DNA of 64,000 bases from an uncultured Acetatifactor sp. (GCA_910578815.1 CAJTSE010000015.1:1-64000), one strand, 5' to 3'; positions 8,001-16,897 are shown, numbered from the stretch's first letter. Translations and numbers: made by a program. Notes: a model not told the origin generated them from the sequence alone.

Positions 8001-8823
8001 GGGTTTGGTAAAGCAAATGTTTATGGTGGTTCAATCCGAAGAAAAACGGGTGATTGATGCCAATGAACTGCTGAAGCAGCGTCAGGACGAACTCGCCAGA
8101 TGGCAGAGGGAGGCAGACGAAGCAGGCTTTGTTTCCGGGCTGGCGGCAGAAGAGCTGGAGCTTGGGGAGGACGATGGAGAAAGCAATATCATCAAGTCCA
8201 GGGAAAGCGCAGAACAGATTTTGGGAAATGCACAGGCGGAAGCGCAGGCTGCTTTGGAGGCAGCCGGGGCGGAGGCTGAGAGAATTATAGAAGAAGCAAG
8301 AGCCCAGGCGCTGGCTGAGAAAAACCAAATTCTTACGGAAGCGCAGCAGCGGGGGTATTCCGAGGGGTATGCAAAGGCTCAGGCGGAGGGTGACGCCATT
8401 AGACGGGAGTATCAGGAAAAGGAGGAACAGCTGGAGCTGTTCTATCAACAGCAGATTGAAGAACTGGAGCCGCAGATGGTAGATACCATCTCTGCGATTT
8501 ATGAGCACATATTTCATGTGGAGCTGAGCTCTTATCGGGATCTTTTGGGACATTTGATTTCCGATACCTTAAGAAAGCTGGAGGGAGGGCATGATTTTAT
8601 GGTTCATGTCTCCAAGGAGGATTATCCCTATGTAAGTATGCAGAAGAAGCAGATTCTGGCGGGAGCCGTGGCTGCAAACTGTAATGTGGAAGTGGTGGAG
8701 GATCTGACTCTGGCAAAAAATGAGTGCCTGATCGAGACAGACAGCGGCATTTATGACTGCGGACTGGGGACTCAGTTGGAAGAGGTAAAGAAAAAACTGA
8801 TGCTTTTGGCTTTTCAGAGATAG
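7993..8823 (+). CDS. fliH: Flagellar assembly protein FliH (ATPase regulator)
   Basis: About 276 residues. FliH forms the stalk that regulates the FliI ATPase and links it to the C ring. The N-terminus has the VVQSEEKRVIDANELL segment typical of clostridial FliH. A long Ala/Glu/Gln coiled coil follows (about 65-150), then the FliH/V-ATPase E-like C-terminal domain. I chose the TTG at 7993: a perfect GGAGGTGA (7977-7984) lies 8 nt before it inside the end of fliG. A GTG at 7981 overlaps that site, and ATGs at 8017 and 8023 have no ribosome site. It is followed after 11 bp by fliI. Confidence 0.9.
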   Translation: MSKGLVKQMFMVVQSEEKRVIDANELLKQRQDELARWQREADEAGFVSGLAAEELELGEDDGESNIIKSRESAEQILGNAQAEAQAALEAAGAEAERIIEEARAQALAEKNQILTEAQQRGYSEGYAKAQAEGDAIRREYQEKEEQLELFYQQQIEELEPQMVDTISAIYEHIFHVELSSYRDLLGHLISDTLRKLEGGHDFMVHVSKEDYPYVSMQKKQILAGAVAANCNVEVVEDLTLAKNECLIETDSGIYDCGLGTQLEEVKKKLMLLAFQR

Positions 8824-8834
8824 AGGAGAATAGA

Positions 8835-10151
8835 GTGTACATACCGGTGGTGGATTTCGGAAAGTACAATAAAATAGCGGAGCAGTCCTTTTTCAAAAGG
8901 CTGGGTAAAGTAGTGAACGTGGTGGGACTGACCATTGAGTCCGCCGGACCGGACGCAAGACTGGGAGATCTGTGCATGATCCATCCAGAAGGGGAGGGAG
9001 AACAGACGCCCATCATGGCGGAGGTGGTGGGCTTTAAGGATAAAAAGACGCTTCTGATGCCTTATGACGCCACAGACGGCATCGGACTGGGCTGCATTGT
9101 GGAGAATACGGGAGAGCCGTTACGTGTGACAGTCAGTGACGAGCTTTTGGGAAAAACCCTGGACGGTCTGGGAAGGATTGCAGGCGATGCCCTGATGAAC
9201 GGAACGGCATATCCAGTGGAAGCATCTCCGCCTGACCCCATGAGCCGCGAGATCATTGATGAAGTTTTGCCCTTGGGAGTAAAGGCTGTGGACGGTCTGA
9301 TTACAGTGGGAAAGGGGCAGCGAATCGGTATTTTTGCCGGCTCCGGCGTGGGGAAATCTACCCTGATGGGAATGTTCGCAAGAAATACAAAGGCGGATAT
9401 TAACGTGATTGCGCTGATTGGAGAGCGCGGGCGTGAGGTTCGTGAGTTTATAGAGAGGGACTTGGGAGAGGAAGGCATGCGCCGCTCGGTGGTAGTGGTG
9501 GCAACTTCGGATAAGCCGGCCCTGGAGAGAAACAAAGCGGCCAAGACGGCCACGGCCATTGCCGAATATTTCAGGGATCAGGGGAGAGACGTACTGTTGA
9601 TGATGGATTCCCTGACTCGTTTTTCCATGGCCCAGCGGGAGATCGGTTTGGCCAGCGGCGAGCCGCCGGTGAGCCGTGGGTACCCGCCCAGTGTATATGC
9701 GGAGATGCCCAGACTTTTGGAACGGGCAGGCAGATCGGATAAAGGCTCCATTACGGGGCTGTATACCGTGCTGGTAGACGGTGACGATTTCAATGAGCCC
9801 ATTACAGATACGGCGCGAAGCATCCTGGATGGACATATCATGCTGGACAGAAAGCTGGGGCATAAGAATCATTATCCTGCCATCGACGTTCTGCAGAGTA
9901 TTTCCCGCTGTATGAGCCAGATTGCCACCAGAGAACATAAGCAGATGGCCGGAAAGCTCAAGAATGTGCTGGCAACCTATAATGAGGCGGAAGACCTGAT
10001 CAATATTGGCGCGTATAAGAGCGGCAGCAATCCCAATATTGATTATGCCATTGAAAAGATTGATGCGGTGAATGCCTTTTTATGTCAGGAAACCGACGAG
10101 AAATTTGACTTTGAGACCAGCATAGACATGCTGGGACATCTTTTTGATTAA
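8835..10151 (+). CDS. fliI: Flagellum-specific ATPase FliI
   Basis: A 438-residue hexameric ATPase of the flagellar type III export apparatus, related to F1-beta. The Walker A motif GSGVGKST is at about 169-176 (Lys174). Walker B lies in VLLMMDSLTRF, followed by AQREIGLASGEPP and the SGSNPNID C-terminal motif. The start is GTG at 8835 after GAGGAGAATAGA. It lies between fliH and fliJ as usual. Confidence 0.97.
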   Translation: MYIPVVDFGKYNKIAEQSFFKRLGKVVNVVGLTIESAGPDARLGDLCMIHPEGEGEQTPIMAEVVGFKDKKTLLMPYDATDGIGLGCIVENTGEPLRVTVSDELLGKTLDGLGRIAGDALMNGTAYPVEASPPDPMSREIIDEVLPLGVKAVDGLITVGKGQRIGIFAGSGVGKSTLMGMFARNTKADINVIALIGERGREVREFIERDLGEEGMRRSVVVVATSDKPALERNKAAKTATAIAEYFRDQGRDVLLMMDSLTRFSMAQREIGLASGEPPVSRGYPPSVYAEMPRLLERAGRSDKGSITGLYTVLVDGDDFNEPITDTARSILDGHIMLDRKLGHKNHYPAIDVLQSISRCMSQIATREHKQMAGKLKNVLATYNEAEDLINIGAYKSGSNPNIDYAIEKIDAVNAFLCQETDEKFDFETSIDMLGHLFD

Positions 10152-10180
10152 GGTTTGTTTTACCCATTGGAGGGAATATC

Positions 10181-10636
10181 ATGGCCCGTTTCCGCTACTC
10201 CATGCAGAGTATTCTCAATATAAAATTAAAGATGGAGACTCAGGCAAAACAGGAATTTTCCGCGGCGAAGGCGGCGCTTGACGAAGAAGAAGAGCGTCTG
10301 CAGAGGCTTTTTGACCGCAAGGCAGGCTATGAGGAAAGGGCGGCGGAACTTCTTTCGGGGACGCTGAATGTGAGGGATATTAATGAAAACAAGATGGCAG
10401 TCCTTTGCATGGATCGCTATATTGAAGAACAGCGCCTGCAGGTGGCGAAGGCGGAAAGAAATCTGGAGCAGGCCAGAGAACGTCTGACAGAGGTAATGAT
10501 GGAGCGCAAGACTCATGAGACCTTGAAGGATAAGACCTTCCAGCAGTTCCTGATGGATGAAAAGCGGCAGGAGAGCAAGGAGATAGATGAGCTGACCAGC
10601 TATACCTACGGACAGAAACGTAAGGACGCAGGATAA
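10181..10636 (+). CDS. fliJ: Flagellar export chaperone FliJ
   Basis: A 151-residue, almost wholly alpha-helical coiled-coil protein that sits in the FliI ring and escorts export chaperones to FlhA. It begins MARFRYSMQSILNIKLKMETQAKQ, the usual FliJ opening, and is rich in Lys/Glu/Gln. Position right after fliI supports the call. It is followed by a 121-bp gap with a repeat copy. Confidence 0.9.
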   Translation: MARFRYSMQSILNIKLKMETQAKQEFSAAKAALDEEEERLQRLFDRKAGYEERAAELLSGTLNVRDINENKMAVLCMDRYIEEQRLQVAKAERNLEQARERLTEVMMERKTHETLKDKTFQQFLMDEKRQESKEIDELTSYTYGQKRKDAG

Positions 10637-10672
10637 AAAGGCGAAAAGATTTTCTAAGGCGTTTTTCACGGG
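10637..10672 (+). repeat. Intergenic repeat, copy B (internally deleted)
   Basis: This copy carries the left end of the element (AAAAGGCGAAAAGATTTTCTAAG) and then jumps to TTTTTCACGG, which corresponds to the right end of copies C and D. The inner hairpin arms are missing. It sits in the 121-bp gap between fliJ and the MotE-like gene. Confidence 0.6.
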
Positions 10673-10757
10673 TTTCAGCTAAATGGTTTGCCCTGGGAGT
10701 ATGAGCCGAAGCTAGGCTGTGACATGGGGTTAATGTGAAAAGTAACATGGAGGCAAT

Positions 10758-11636
10758 ATGGCAAGAGAAGCAAGTCAGGCAGTTGTTTCTGCGGAAGACG
10801 AGAAAAAAAGAATACAAGACGAAAAAAAGCAGCTGAAAAAGCAGCAGAAGGACCAAAAGAAGGAAGCAAAGCGGCGGGCAAAGGAAATTGCAAAGCAGGA
10901 AGAAGATCTTGGACTGGATGAGGGCAACGGTCTGGTGACTTTTGGGGCAACGGTACTGATCGTGGCTTTGTGGATCGCGGTGGTCTGCGTGATCGTAAAG
11001 CTGGATATAGGTGGTTTCGGCAGCTCTGTGCTGGCACCAATTTTAAAAGACGTACCGGTGTTGAATATGATTCTTCCGGATTCCGGTCAGACGGAAACTA
11101 CGGATCCCGGCAGTTATGGCGGCTATTCCAGTTTGCAGGATGCGGTGGACTATATCAGGCAGCTGGAGCTGGAGCTGGAGCAGGTGCGTACGGCGTCCAA
11201 CGCCAAGGATGCAGACTTGGAAAAGCTGAGGGCGGAAAATACAAGACTCAGTGCCTTTGAACAGAAACAGGTGGAATTCCAGCGGATTATGCAGGAATTT
11301 TATGAAGAAGTAATTTATGCGGAGAACGGACCGGGGGCAGAGGAATACCGAAAATGGTATGAAGAGATGGATCCGGCCACCGCGGAAGCCCTTTATAAAC
11401 AGGTAGTGATTCAGATGGAAGAGAGTAAGGAAATACAGGAATATGCAAGTGCTTACTCGACCGCGGCCATGAAGCCCAAGGAGGCGGCGGCAATCTTTAA
11501 CGAGATGACGGATAACCTGGAATTGGTGGCTAAAATCCTGAATGCCATGGACGTGGACTCCAGAGGGTCCATTTTGGGGGCTATGGATAAGGAGGTTGCG
11601 GCAAGATTGACAAAAATTATGGACCCTGACTCTTAA
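10758..11636 (+). CDS. MotE/YlxF-like flagellar membrane protein
   Basis: A 292-residue protein. It has a very basic N-terminal cytoplasmic coiled coil (about 18-50), one transmembrane helix (about 60-82), a short linker, a periplasmic/extracellular coiled coil (about 128-165) and a C-terminal helical domain resembling the MgtE N-terminal-type fold (..MKPKEAAAIFNEMTDNLELVAKILNAMD.., about 230-290). Position between fliJ and fliK matches ylxF of Bacillus and MotE-type chaperones of other flagellar operons. A role in stator or hook-basal-body assembly is inferred from position, not shown. Confidence 0.75.
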   Translation: MAREASQAVVSAEDEKKRIQDEKKQLKKQQKDQKKEAKRRAKEIAKQEEDLGLDEGNGLVTFGATVLIVALWIAVVCVIVKLDIGGFGSSVLAPILKDVPVLNMILPDSGQTETTDPGSYGGYSSLQDAVDYIRQLELELEQVRTASNAKDADLEKLRAENTRLSAFEQKQVEFQRIMQEFYEEVIYAENGPGAEEYRKWYEEMDPATAEALYKQVVIQMEESKEIQEYASAYSTAAMKPKEAAAIFNEMTDNLELVAKILNAMDVDSRGSILGAMDKEVAARLTKIMDPDS

Positions 11637-11660
11637 GGGTTCGAAGATTTTTGCCGATAG
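11634..11660 (+). promoter_or_regulatory. Candidate internal sigma-D (sigma-28) promoter upstream of fliK
   Basis: TAAG (11634-11637), a 15-nt spacer, then GCCGATAG (11653-11660), against the sigma-D consensus TAAA-N14/16-GCCGATAT. The sigma-28 gene lies at 35922 in the same operon. The -35 overlaps the stop codon of the preceding gene. It would give extra late transcription of fliK and genes downstream. Confidence 0.65.
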
Positions 11661-11662
11661 AT

Positions 11663-11690
11663 AAGTCAGGGCATATATATGCTCTGACTT
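11663..11690 (+). promoter_or_regulatory. 28-nt palindrome at the start of the sigma-D transcript
   Basis: AAGTCAG-G-GCATATATATGC-T-CTGACTT is a palindrome with one central G/T mismatch per arm. It lies just downstream of the sigma-D -10 and 35 bp before the fliK start. It could be an operator, a 5' stabilising hairpin or a weak terminator (only TTT follows). Confidence 0.6.
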
Positions 11691-11724
11691 TGAACCTTGA
11701 TAATTTTAAGAAAGGAGGTCAGAA

Positions 11725-13140
11725 ATGACAAGTACACCTGTAAAAAGCGTGGGTTTTGGTCAAAATGCACCCACACAGGCAGCAGTGGGTACAAAGGCTT
11801 TCTCGGATGCCGGTTTTCAGGCTGTTTGGAACAATCAGGCGGGGAAACAGGCGGAAAGTGCGGAGCAGCAGGAAAGTAAAGCGGTGAAAAAGACACCGGG
11901 AGATTCTCTGAAAGCAAGGGATGAACACAGGGTTCGGACGGAAAAGCGGGAGCCCAGCCGGAACGTGGAAGAGCGTACGGACATCCCGGATGAAAAGCTG
12001 GAAGAGGCGGCGGAAGTTTTGGAGACCGCAGTGGTTCAGATCGTTCAGGAGGTGGCGGACACCTTCGGAATGGAGCTCGGAGAGGTACAGGAAATCATGG
12101 CGGAGATGGGATTGGAGCAGGCGGATATTTTAACGCCACAGGGTCTTGGCAGCTTGATTCTTGCCGTTTCCGGGGCGGAAAGCCCCAAAGCGCTGCTGAC
12201 CGACGAGGGACTTTATACCAATTATCAGGACCTGATGGGAAAGCTGGAGGGAGTGCTTCAGGAATGCGGTGAAGCTCTGGAGATGAATCCGGAGCAGCTT
12301 GAGCAGCTGGCGAAGGATCTGGTCGGACAGTCTGCGTTAAAGCCGGAGAAAATACCGGAAGCGGATACTGAGGCCGGCCCGGACATCAGCCTGATGGTTT
12401 CGTCAAAAGCGGAAGCGGCGGCTGCCATATCTACGGAGAAGCCGGAAGAGACTGCCAAGGAACAGTCGGACTCAGATTATGAGACGGTACGGCTGTCGGA
12501 GCAGAAGCCTGAGACGGAGCAGACGAAGGACAACGGAAATACCGGCAAAGATCACAGCCGGCGGGAAGGACGGCAGGAGAGCGGCAATGAACAGGGAGCC
12601 GGTCTGTTTGCCCAGAATCTGAAGGCTGGACAGTTTGAGCCCCAGATTCAGCAGACTTACGCTTCGGAGAGCGTCTGGGATGCGGATACCCAGAATATTA
12701 TGCGTCAGATTATGGATTACATGAAGGTAAATCTGAAGGCGGATTTATCCACCATGGAGATGCAGCTTCATCCGGCAAGTTTGGGGACGGTGCAGGTTCA
12801 GATTGCATCCAGAGGCGGTGCTGTGACGGCCAGTTTCATCACTCAGAACGAGGCGGTAAAGGCAGCTCTGGAAAGCCAGATGATTCAGCTTCAGGAGCAG
12901 TTTGAAGCCCAGGGGGTCAAGGTAGAGGCAATAGAGGTTACCGTACAGACCCATCAGTTCGAACAGAACTTAGAGCAGGGCAGAAGAGGTAACAGCCAGG
13001 AGCAGGAGCCGGCCCGGAAGGGACGTGTCAGAAGAATCAGTCTGGAAGACTCTGTTTCTGCCGAAGAAATGGAAGAGGAAGAGGCGCTGACAAGAAAGAT
13101 CATGGCGGACAATGGAAACACAGTGGATTATACCGCTTAA
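11725..13140 (+). CDS. fliK: Flagellar hook-length control protein FliK
   Basis: A 471-residue exported molecular ruler that switches export specificity when the hook is complete. The N-terminal and middle regions are low-complexity, rich in Gln, Glu, Ala and Lys, as is usual for this ruler. The conserved C-terminal hook domain (about 330-405) contains the LHPASLGTVQVQI core motif. The ribosome site AAAGGAGGTCAGAA is strong. It is followed by flgD. Sequence outside the C-terminal domain is too variable to assign by motif. Confidence 0.92.
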   Translation: MTSTPVKSVGFGQNAPTQAAVGTKAFSDAGFQAVWNNQAGKQAESAEQQESKAVKKTPGDSLKARDEHRVRTEKREPSRNVEERTDIPDEKLEEAAEVLETAVVQIVQEVADTFGMELGEVQEIMAEMGLEQADILTPQGLGSLILAVSGAESPKALLTDEGLYTNYQDLMGKLEGVLQECGEALEMNPEQLEQLAKDLVGQSALKPEKIPEADTEAGPDISLMVSSKAEAAAAISTEKPEETAKEQSDSDYETVRLSEQKPETEQTKDNGNTGKDHSRREGRQESGNEQGAGLFAQNLKAGQFEPQIQQTYASESVWDADTQNIMRQIMDYMKVNLKADLSTMEMQLHPASLGTVQVQIASRGGAVTASFITQNEAVKAALESQMIQLQEQFEAQGVKVEAIEVTVQTHQFEQNLEQGRRGNSQEQEPARKGRVRRISLEDSVSAEEMEEEEALTRKIMADNGNTVDYTA

Positions 13141-13166
13141 GTTAAGGTGAAGAGAGGAGAACATAT

Positions 13167-14027
13167 ATGGCATTATTTGCACCGGTGGAAGACGGTAAGA
13201 TCGTTGAGACCACATCTCAAAATTCCTTAAAGAATCAATCGAAGAAAAGTACGGACGGCATGGATAAGGATGCGTTTCTGCAGCTTTTGGTAGCACAGAT
13301 GCAGTATCAGGATCCTTTGGAGCCCACCTCCAACACGGAGTATATTTCCCAGTACGCACAGTTTTCCCAGGTTGAGCAGATCCAGAACATGGCAGCCAGT
13401 ACGGATTTGTCCAGGGCAAGCTCTCTGGTTGGTGAGCATGTTTATATCAAGACCAGAAATAAGGCAGGCGTGGAAGATCTGGTTTACGGCAAGGTCGATT
13501 ATGTAGTGTATGAGAATAACAAGGCGTATCTTTCTATTGAAGAATCCCTGTATTCTCTGGATGATCTGGATACCGTAGTTGATCTGGAATACAAGAATGC
13601 TTACGATAAGGCTTATGACTTCAGTACGCGGATGAATAAGCTTCCTGCGGTGAAGGCTGTGGATATGACCGACGCCAAAGAGATCGACGCGCTGGAGAAG
13701 ATCTATAACGAGATGAACGACTACGAAAAGAGCTTCATTGCACAGGATACCGTAAAGACCTTAAAGAAATACACGGAACGGCTCAAGGAAGTACGGCAGG
13801 CGGCGGAGAAGTCTGCAGCGGCCGACATTATGAAGCGCGTAGGTGCGCTTCCCGACCTGGAAGACGTGACAGAAGAGCATGTGGAAGAAATAGAAGAGCT
13901 GGCGGGAATTTATGAAGGCTTAAGCGAGGACGGCAAAAAGGAAGTGGCGGCTGAGATCGTGGAAAAGCTTCAAGCTTATGTGGAGAAGATCAAGACTCTT
14001 GGCGGTAAAGAAGAAGGAGAAGCGTGA
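13167..14027 (+). CDS. flgD: Hook-capping protein FlgD with extra C-terminal repeats
   Basis: FlgD caps the growing hook. The first ~110 residues hold the family signature (DKDAFLQLLVAQMQYQDPLEP, then ..YISQYAQFSQVEQIQNM). At 286 residues this is about twice the length of Bacillus FlgD. Residues about 154-210 and 220-281 are two tandem repeats with the pattern LP....T.....I..L..IY..L....K..VA......L..Y.E..K. This resembles helical repeats seen in clostridial surface proteins. The extension is highly charged and helical. Its role is unknown. Confidence 0.9.
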   Translation: MALFAPVEDGKIVETTSQNSLKNQSKKSTDGMDKDAFLQLLVAQMQYQDPLEPTSNTEYISQYAQFSQVEQIQNMAASTDLSRASSLVGEHVYIKTRNKAGVEDLVYGKVDYVVYENNKAYLSIEESLYSLDDLDTVVDLEYKNAYDKAYDFSTRMNKLPAVKAVDMTDAKEIDALEKIYNEMNDYEKSFIAQDTVKTLKKYTERLKEVRQAAEKSAAADIMKRVGALPDLEDVTEEHVEEIEELAGIYEGLSEDGKKEVAAEIVEKLQAYVEKIKTLGGKEEGEA

Positions 14028-14045
14028 AGGAAATCACTAAGCTTG

Positions 14046-14140
14046 AAAGGTGAAAAGATTTTCTAAGGTTGTAAAGAACTTAACCTAAGAAAACCTAAGT
14101 TTCGCCTGGAAGAACGCAAAAACCGGCGCTCTTCACGGAT
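14046..14140 (+). repeat. Two-hairpin intergenic repeat, copy C
   Basis: Hairpin 1 (14048-14107): AGGTGAAAAGATTTTCTAAGGTT pairs with AACCTAAGAAAACCTAAGTTTCGCCT. Hairpin 2 is degraded here (GAAGAACGC...GCGCTCTTC). The element ends CACGGATTG, as in copy D. A separate small hairpin CCGCC-GGA-GGCGG follows at 14151-14163. Confidence 0.8.
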
Positions 14141-14195
14141 TGACTGTGTACCGCCGGAGGCGGCGTGATTCGAAGTGTAAGAAGGAGCTTACGGG

Positions 14196-14600
14196 ATGAA
14201 AATTCAAAATAACGGGTATTTGTCCATAGAGCAGCTGGCAGACCAGTACAGGAACAAGGCAGCCGGAACGGAGAGCAGGGAGAATACTTCAGGCCTCTCC
14301 TTCCAGGAGGTCCTGCGGCAGAGAAGTGCGGAGACAAAGGAGCCGGGTGATTTAAAGTTTTCCAAGCATGCTTTAAACCGGTTAAGCGACCGCAAGATCG
14401 AGCTGGATACCGTGCAGCTGGAAAGACTGCAGGCAGGAGCTGAAAAGGCGGGAGAAAAGGGCATCAGGGATTCACTGGTGATTGTGGATCAGCTGGCGTT
14501 TATCGTCAATGTGCCTAACCGGACGGTAGTTACGGCCATGGACAGTACCGCAACGGACGAAAACATTTTCACAAATATTAACGGGGCAGTTATCGCATAG
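14196..14600 (+). CDS. TIGR02530-type flagellar operon protein
   Basis: A 134-residue cytosolic protein. The C-terminal two thirds (LKFSKHALNRLSDRKIELD.., then ..DSLVIVDQLAFIVNVPNRTVVTAMD) match the short flagellar-operon family found between flgD and flgE in Gram-positive operons. The N-terminal 45 residues are polar and variable. The molecular role is not established; position suggests hook or rod assembly. It is preceded by AAGGAGCTTACGGG. Confidence 0.85.
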   Translation: MKIQNNGYLSIEQLADQYRNKAAGTESRENTSGLSFQEVLRQRSAETKEPGDLKFSKHALNRLSDRKIELDTVQLERLQAGAEKAGEKGIRDSLVIVDQLAFIVNVPNRTVVTAMDSTATDENIFTNINGAVIA

Positions 14601-14680
14601 CCGGACCTTTTGCAAGGAGGCTATAGCTTTCCGAGAGACGTGCGGAGAGCGCTCCGCTTTAAACAGGAGGAATAAGCACT

Positions 14681-16573
14681 ATGATGAGATCACTTTACTC
14701 TGGTGTGGCAGGATTGAAGACCCACCAGACCAAGATGGACGTTATCGGTAACAATATTGCAAACGTAAACACAACGGCATACAAGGCCAGCTCGATCGTG
14801 TTCAGCGATTTGATGAGCCAGACCACCCAGCGGGCCAGCGGCCCTAATGCCACCACCGGCGCAGGCGGTGTCAACGCAAGACAGATCGGTCTGGGCGTAA
14901 AGAGCGGCGCTATCAATATTAATATTACGGGTCAGGGTTCTACTCAGTCTACGGGCAATCCCTTTGATGTAATGATCAACGGCAGTAATTTCTTCGTGGT
15001 CAATAATGGCATGGAGAATTTCTTTACCAGAGACGGTTCTTTTTATGTGGATGCAGCAGGCAACCTTGCCATGACCAGCTTAGGATATAACGTCATGGGC
15101 TGGCAGGTGGATCCGGATACCGGCAATATCAGGAAGGATACCGTATCCGCTCTGCGCATCATGAGTGCGGCAAATTTGACCTATCCCCCTGAGGCTACCT
15201 CTCAGGCGTATTTGTCCGGCATCATTGACAAAAACGACACGGATGTGACCAGCGAGAACGGAAAAGTGGTAAATTTAAAGCTCTATGACTCTTTAGGCTA
15301 CAGCTATACCGCAAAGTTTAAGTTCAGACAGTCCTCTGTCAAGGAAGAGTACAGCATGGAGCTGGATAAGATTATTGATTCTACAGGAGCGGAGCTGGAG
15401 CTGTCGGAAGCAGAGATGCAGACTTTGTTTGGAGATTCCAGCGGCACTCAGGCCATCCAGAAGGTAAATACCAAGGTCAGTTTAAAGAAGGGCTATACTT
15501 GGGGAACGGGCGGCGTGCTTAATAATGCGGACGGAGCGGTTGCAACTCTTGCCAATATCTTTAATAATGATGGAACCATTAAATCGGGAACAAATATTGT
15601 TTCGGCTGCAGGCGTTACCCCGGAGGTGACGGAGGCTGAGAGGGCTCAGCAGGAGTTAAATGCCCTGGCGGCGGCTTACGGACACGAGGGTGCGGCGGAT
15701 GATTTCTTGAATCTCTGCGTGACTTTTACGGATGCTACGGCAACTCCGCCCACAAGTAATACCTTTACGGTCAAGCAGCTGCTGCTGGCGGAGATAGGCG
15801 GAACGGTAGGCAATCCTGTTGTGGGAACCGCCGGCACCGCACCGGCACAGACCTTTACTCAGTTGGGCGAAGGCGGGGGTGCAACGTCCTTTACCTCCGA
15901 TTCCAGAGTCTTTTACGGCCACACTGTGACCTTTGACCATAAGACCGGTCTGCTGGCTTCCGTGGACGGTTCTACCACGGACTTTAACGTAAGGCTGAAT
16001 CTGAATTCGGCTGGTTTGGTGGGCACGCTTACCGGTGACGACGGAAACCCGGTGCAGATCACTGACGAGAACAACCCCAGGGGCAACTTCTCCAATATTG
16101 TGATTGACCTTTCCGAAATCAGCATGTTTGATAATAAGGGTACTTCTACTGTCAGTGCTACCAACGGCAGCAATGACGATCAGACCAAGGGGCAGGGCTC
16201 CGGCCGCCGTCTGGGCGATATGATTGGCGTATCCATTGATCAGGCGGGCTTGATTTATGCCAGCTATGACAACGGCATGACCAGGCTTTTAGGCCAGATT
16301 GCCACGGCGTCCTTTGCCAATGCGTCCGGTTTGGAGAAAAAGGGTGACAACCTGTATTCCGCTACCTTAAACTCCGGTGAGTTTGACGGGATCGGCGAGG
16401 ATATTACCGCAGGAGGCGGGTATATGTCTACCGGTCAGCTGGAGATGAGTAATGTGGATTTGTCTTCGGAGTTTACGGAAATGATTACCACACAGCGTGG
16501 ATTCCAGGCCAACAGCCGTATTATAACCGTGTCCGATACCCTCTTGGAAGAATTAACTAACCTGAAACGTTAA
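14681..16573 (+). CDS. flgE: Flagellar hook protein FlgE
   Basis: A 630-residue hook subunit. It starts MMRSLYSGVAGLKTHQTKMD followed by VIGNNIANVNTTAYK, the N-terminal axial-protein signature. It ends with ..VDLSSEFTEMITTQRGFQANSRIIT.., the C-terminal hook/rod signature. The middle region is long and variable, with Gly/Thr/Asn-rich surface-domain insertions, which makes it larger than the roughly 400-residue enterobacterial hook. AGGAGG lies 10 nt before the first ATG. No second hook/rod gene (flgF/flgG) follows here. Confidence 0.95.
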   Translation: MMRSLYSGVAGLKTHQTKMDVIGNNIANVNTTAYKASSIVFSDLMSQTTQRASGPNATTGAGGVNARQIGLGVKSGAININITGQGSTQSTGNPFDVMINGSNFFVVNNGMENFFTRDGSFYVDAAGNLAMTSLGYNVMGWQVDPDTGNIRKDTVSALRIMSAANLTYPPEATSQAYLSGIIDKNDTDVTSENGKVVNLKLYDSLGYSYTAKFKFRQSSVKEEYSMELDKIIDSTGAELELSEAEMQTLFGDSSGTQAIQKVNTKVSLKKGYTWGTGGVLNNADGAVATLANIFNNDGTIKSGTNIVSAAGVTPEVTEAERAQQELNALAAAYGHEGAADDFLNLCVTFTDATATPPTSNTFTVKQLLLAEIGGTVGNPVVGTAGTAPAQTFTQLGEGGGATSFTSDSRVFYGHTVTFDHKTGLLASVDGSTTDFNVRLNLNSAGLVGTLTGDDGNPVQITDENNPRGNFSNIVIDLSEISMFDNKGTSTVSATNGSNDDQTKGQGSGRRLGDMIGVSIDQAGLIYASYDNGMTRLLGQIATASFANASGLEKKGDNLYSATLNSGEFDGIGEDITAGGGYMSTGQLEMSNVDLSSEFTEMITTQRGFQANSRIITVSDTLLEELTNLKR

Positions 16574-16603
16574 ATTTTTCTACCTATATTTAAAAAAGTA
16601 TGT

Positions 16604-16637
16604 TATAATAGGGACGGATTGTTTTTCCGTCCCTATG
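16604..16637 (+). promoter_or_regulatory. Extended -10 promoter and 5' hairpin before flbD
   Basis: TGTTATAAT (16601-16609) is an extended -10 with only a poor -35. Right after it lies GGGACGGA...TCCGTCCC (16611-16635), an 8-bp stem with an 8-9 nt T-rich loop and no T run behind it. This may be an internal promoter giving a hairpin-protected transcript for flbD-motAB, or a processing site downstream of flgE. Confidence 0.4.
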
Positions 16638-16711
16638 TTAATGATTGTGAAGGCCTTGTATTTTAAGGGCGGTATGCCTTTAACACGGGGATGATTAAGG
16701 AGAGACGGCGT

Positions 16712-16897
16712 ATGATCGAGGTGACAAAGCTGAATGGTACGAAAATACTAGTGAATCCGCATTTGCTTGAAACTGTGGAGGAAACCCCGGATACGGTACT
16801 TACTTTGACAACAGGAAAAAAAATAATTGTAAAAGAAAGTAGACAAGAGATAAAAAATCTTGTAAAATTGTACAGAAAGGATATTTTTGCGGAATAG
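16712..16897 (+). CDS. flbD: FlbD family small flagellar protein
   Basis: A 61-residue protein. It starts MIEVTKLNGTKILVNPHLLETVEETPDT, the conserved FlbD/SwrD opening. In Bacillus the homologue (SwrD) raises motor power through the stator. I start at ATG 16712 behind AAGGAGAGACGGCGT; an in-frame ATG at 16691 lies before that ribosome site. Its place directly before motA fits a stator-related role. Confidence 0.88.
   Translation: MIEVTKLNGTKILVNPHLLETVEETPDTVLTLTTGKKIIVKESRQEIKNLVKLYRKDIFAE

Noticed and set aside
9120..9938. A long minus-strand frame antisense to fliI
   Set aside because: It is a codon-bias shadow of fliI with no ribosome site.
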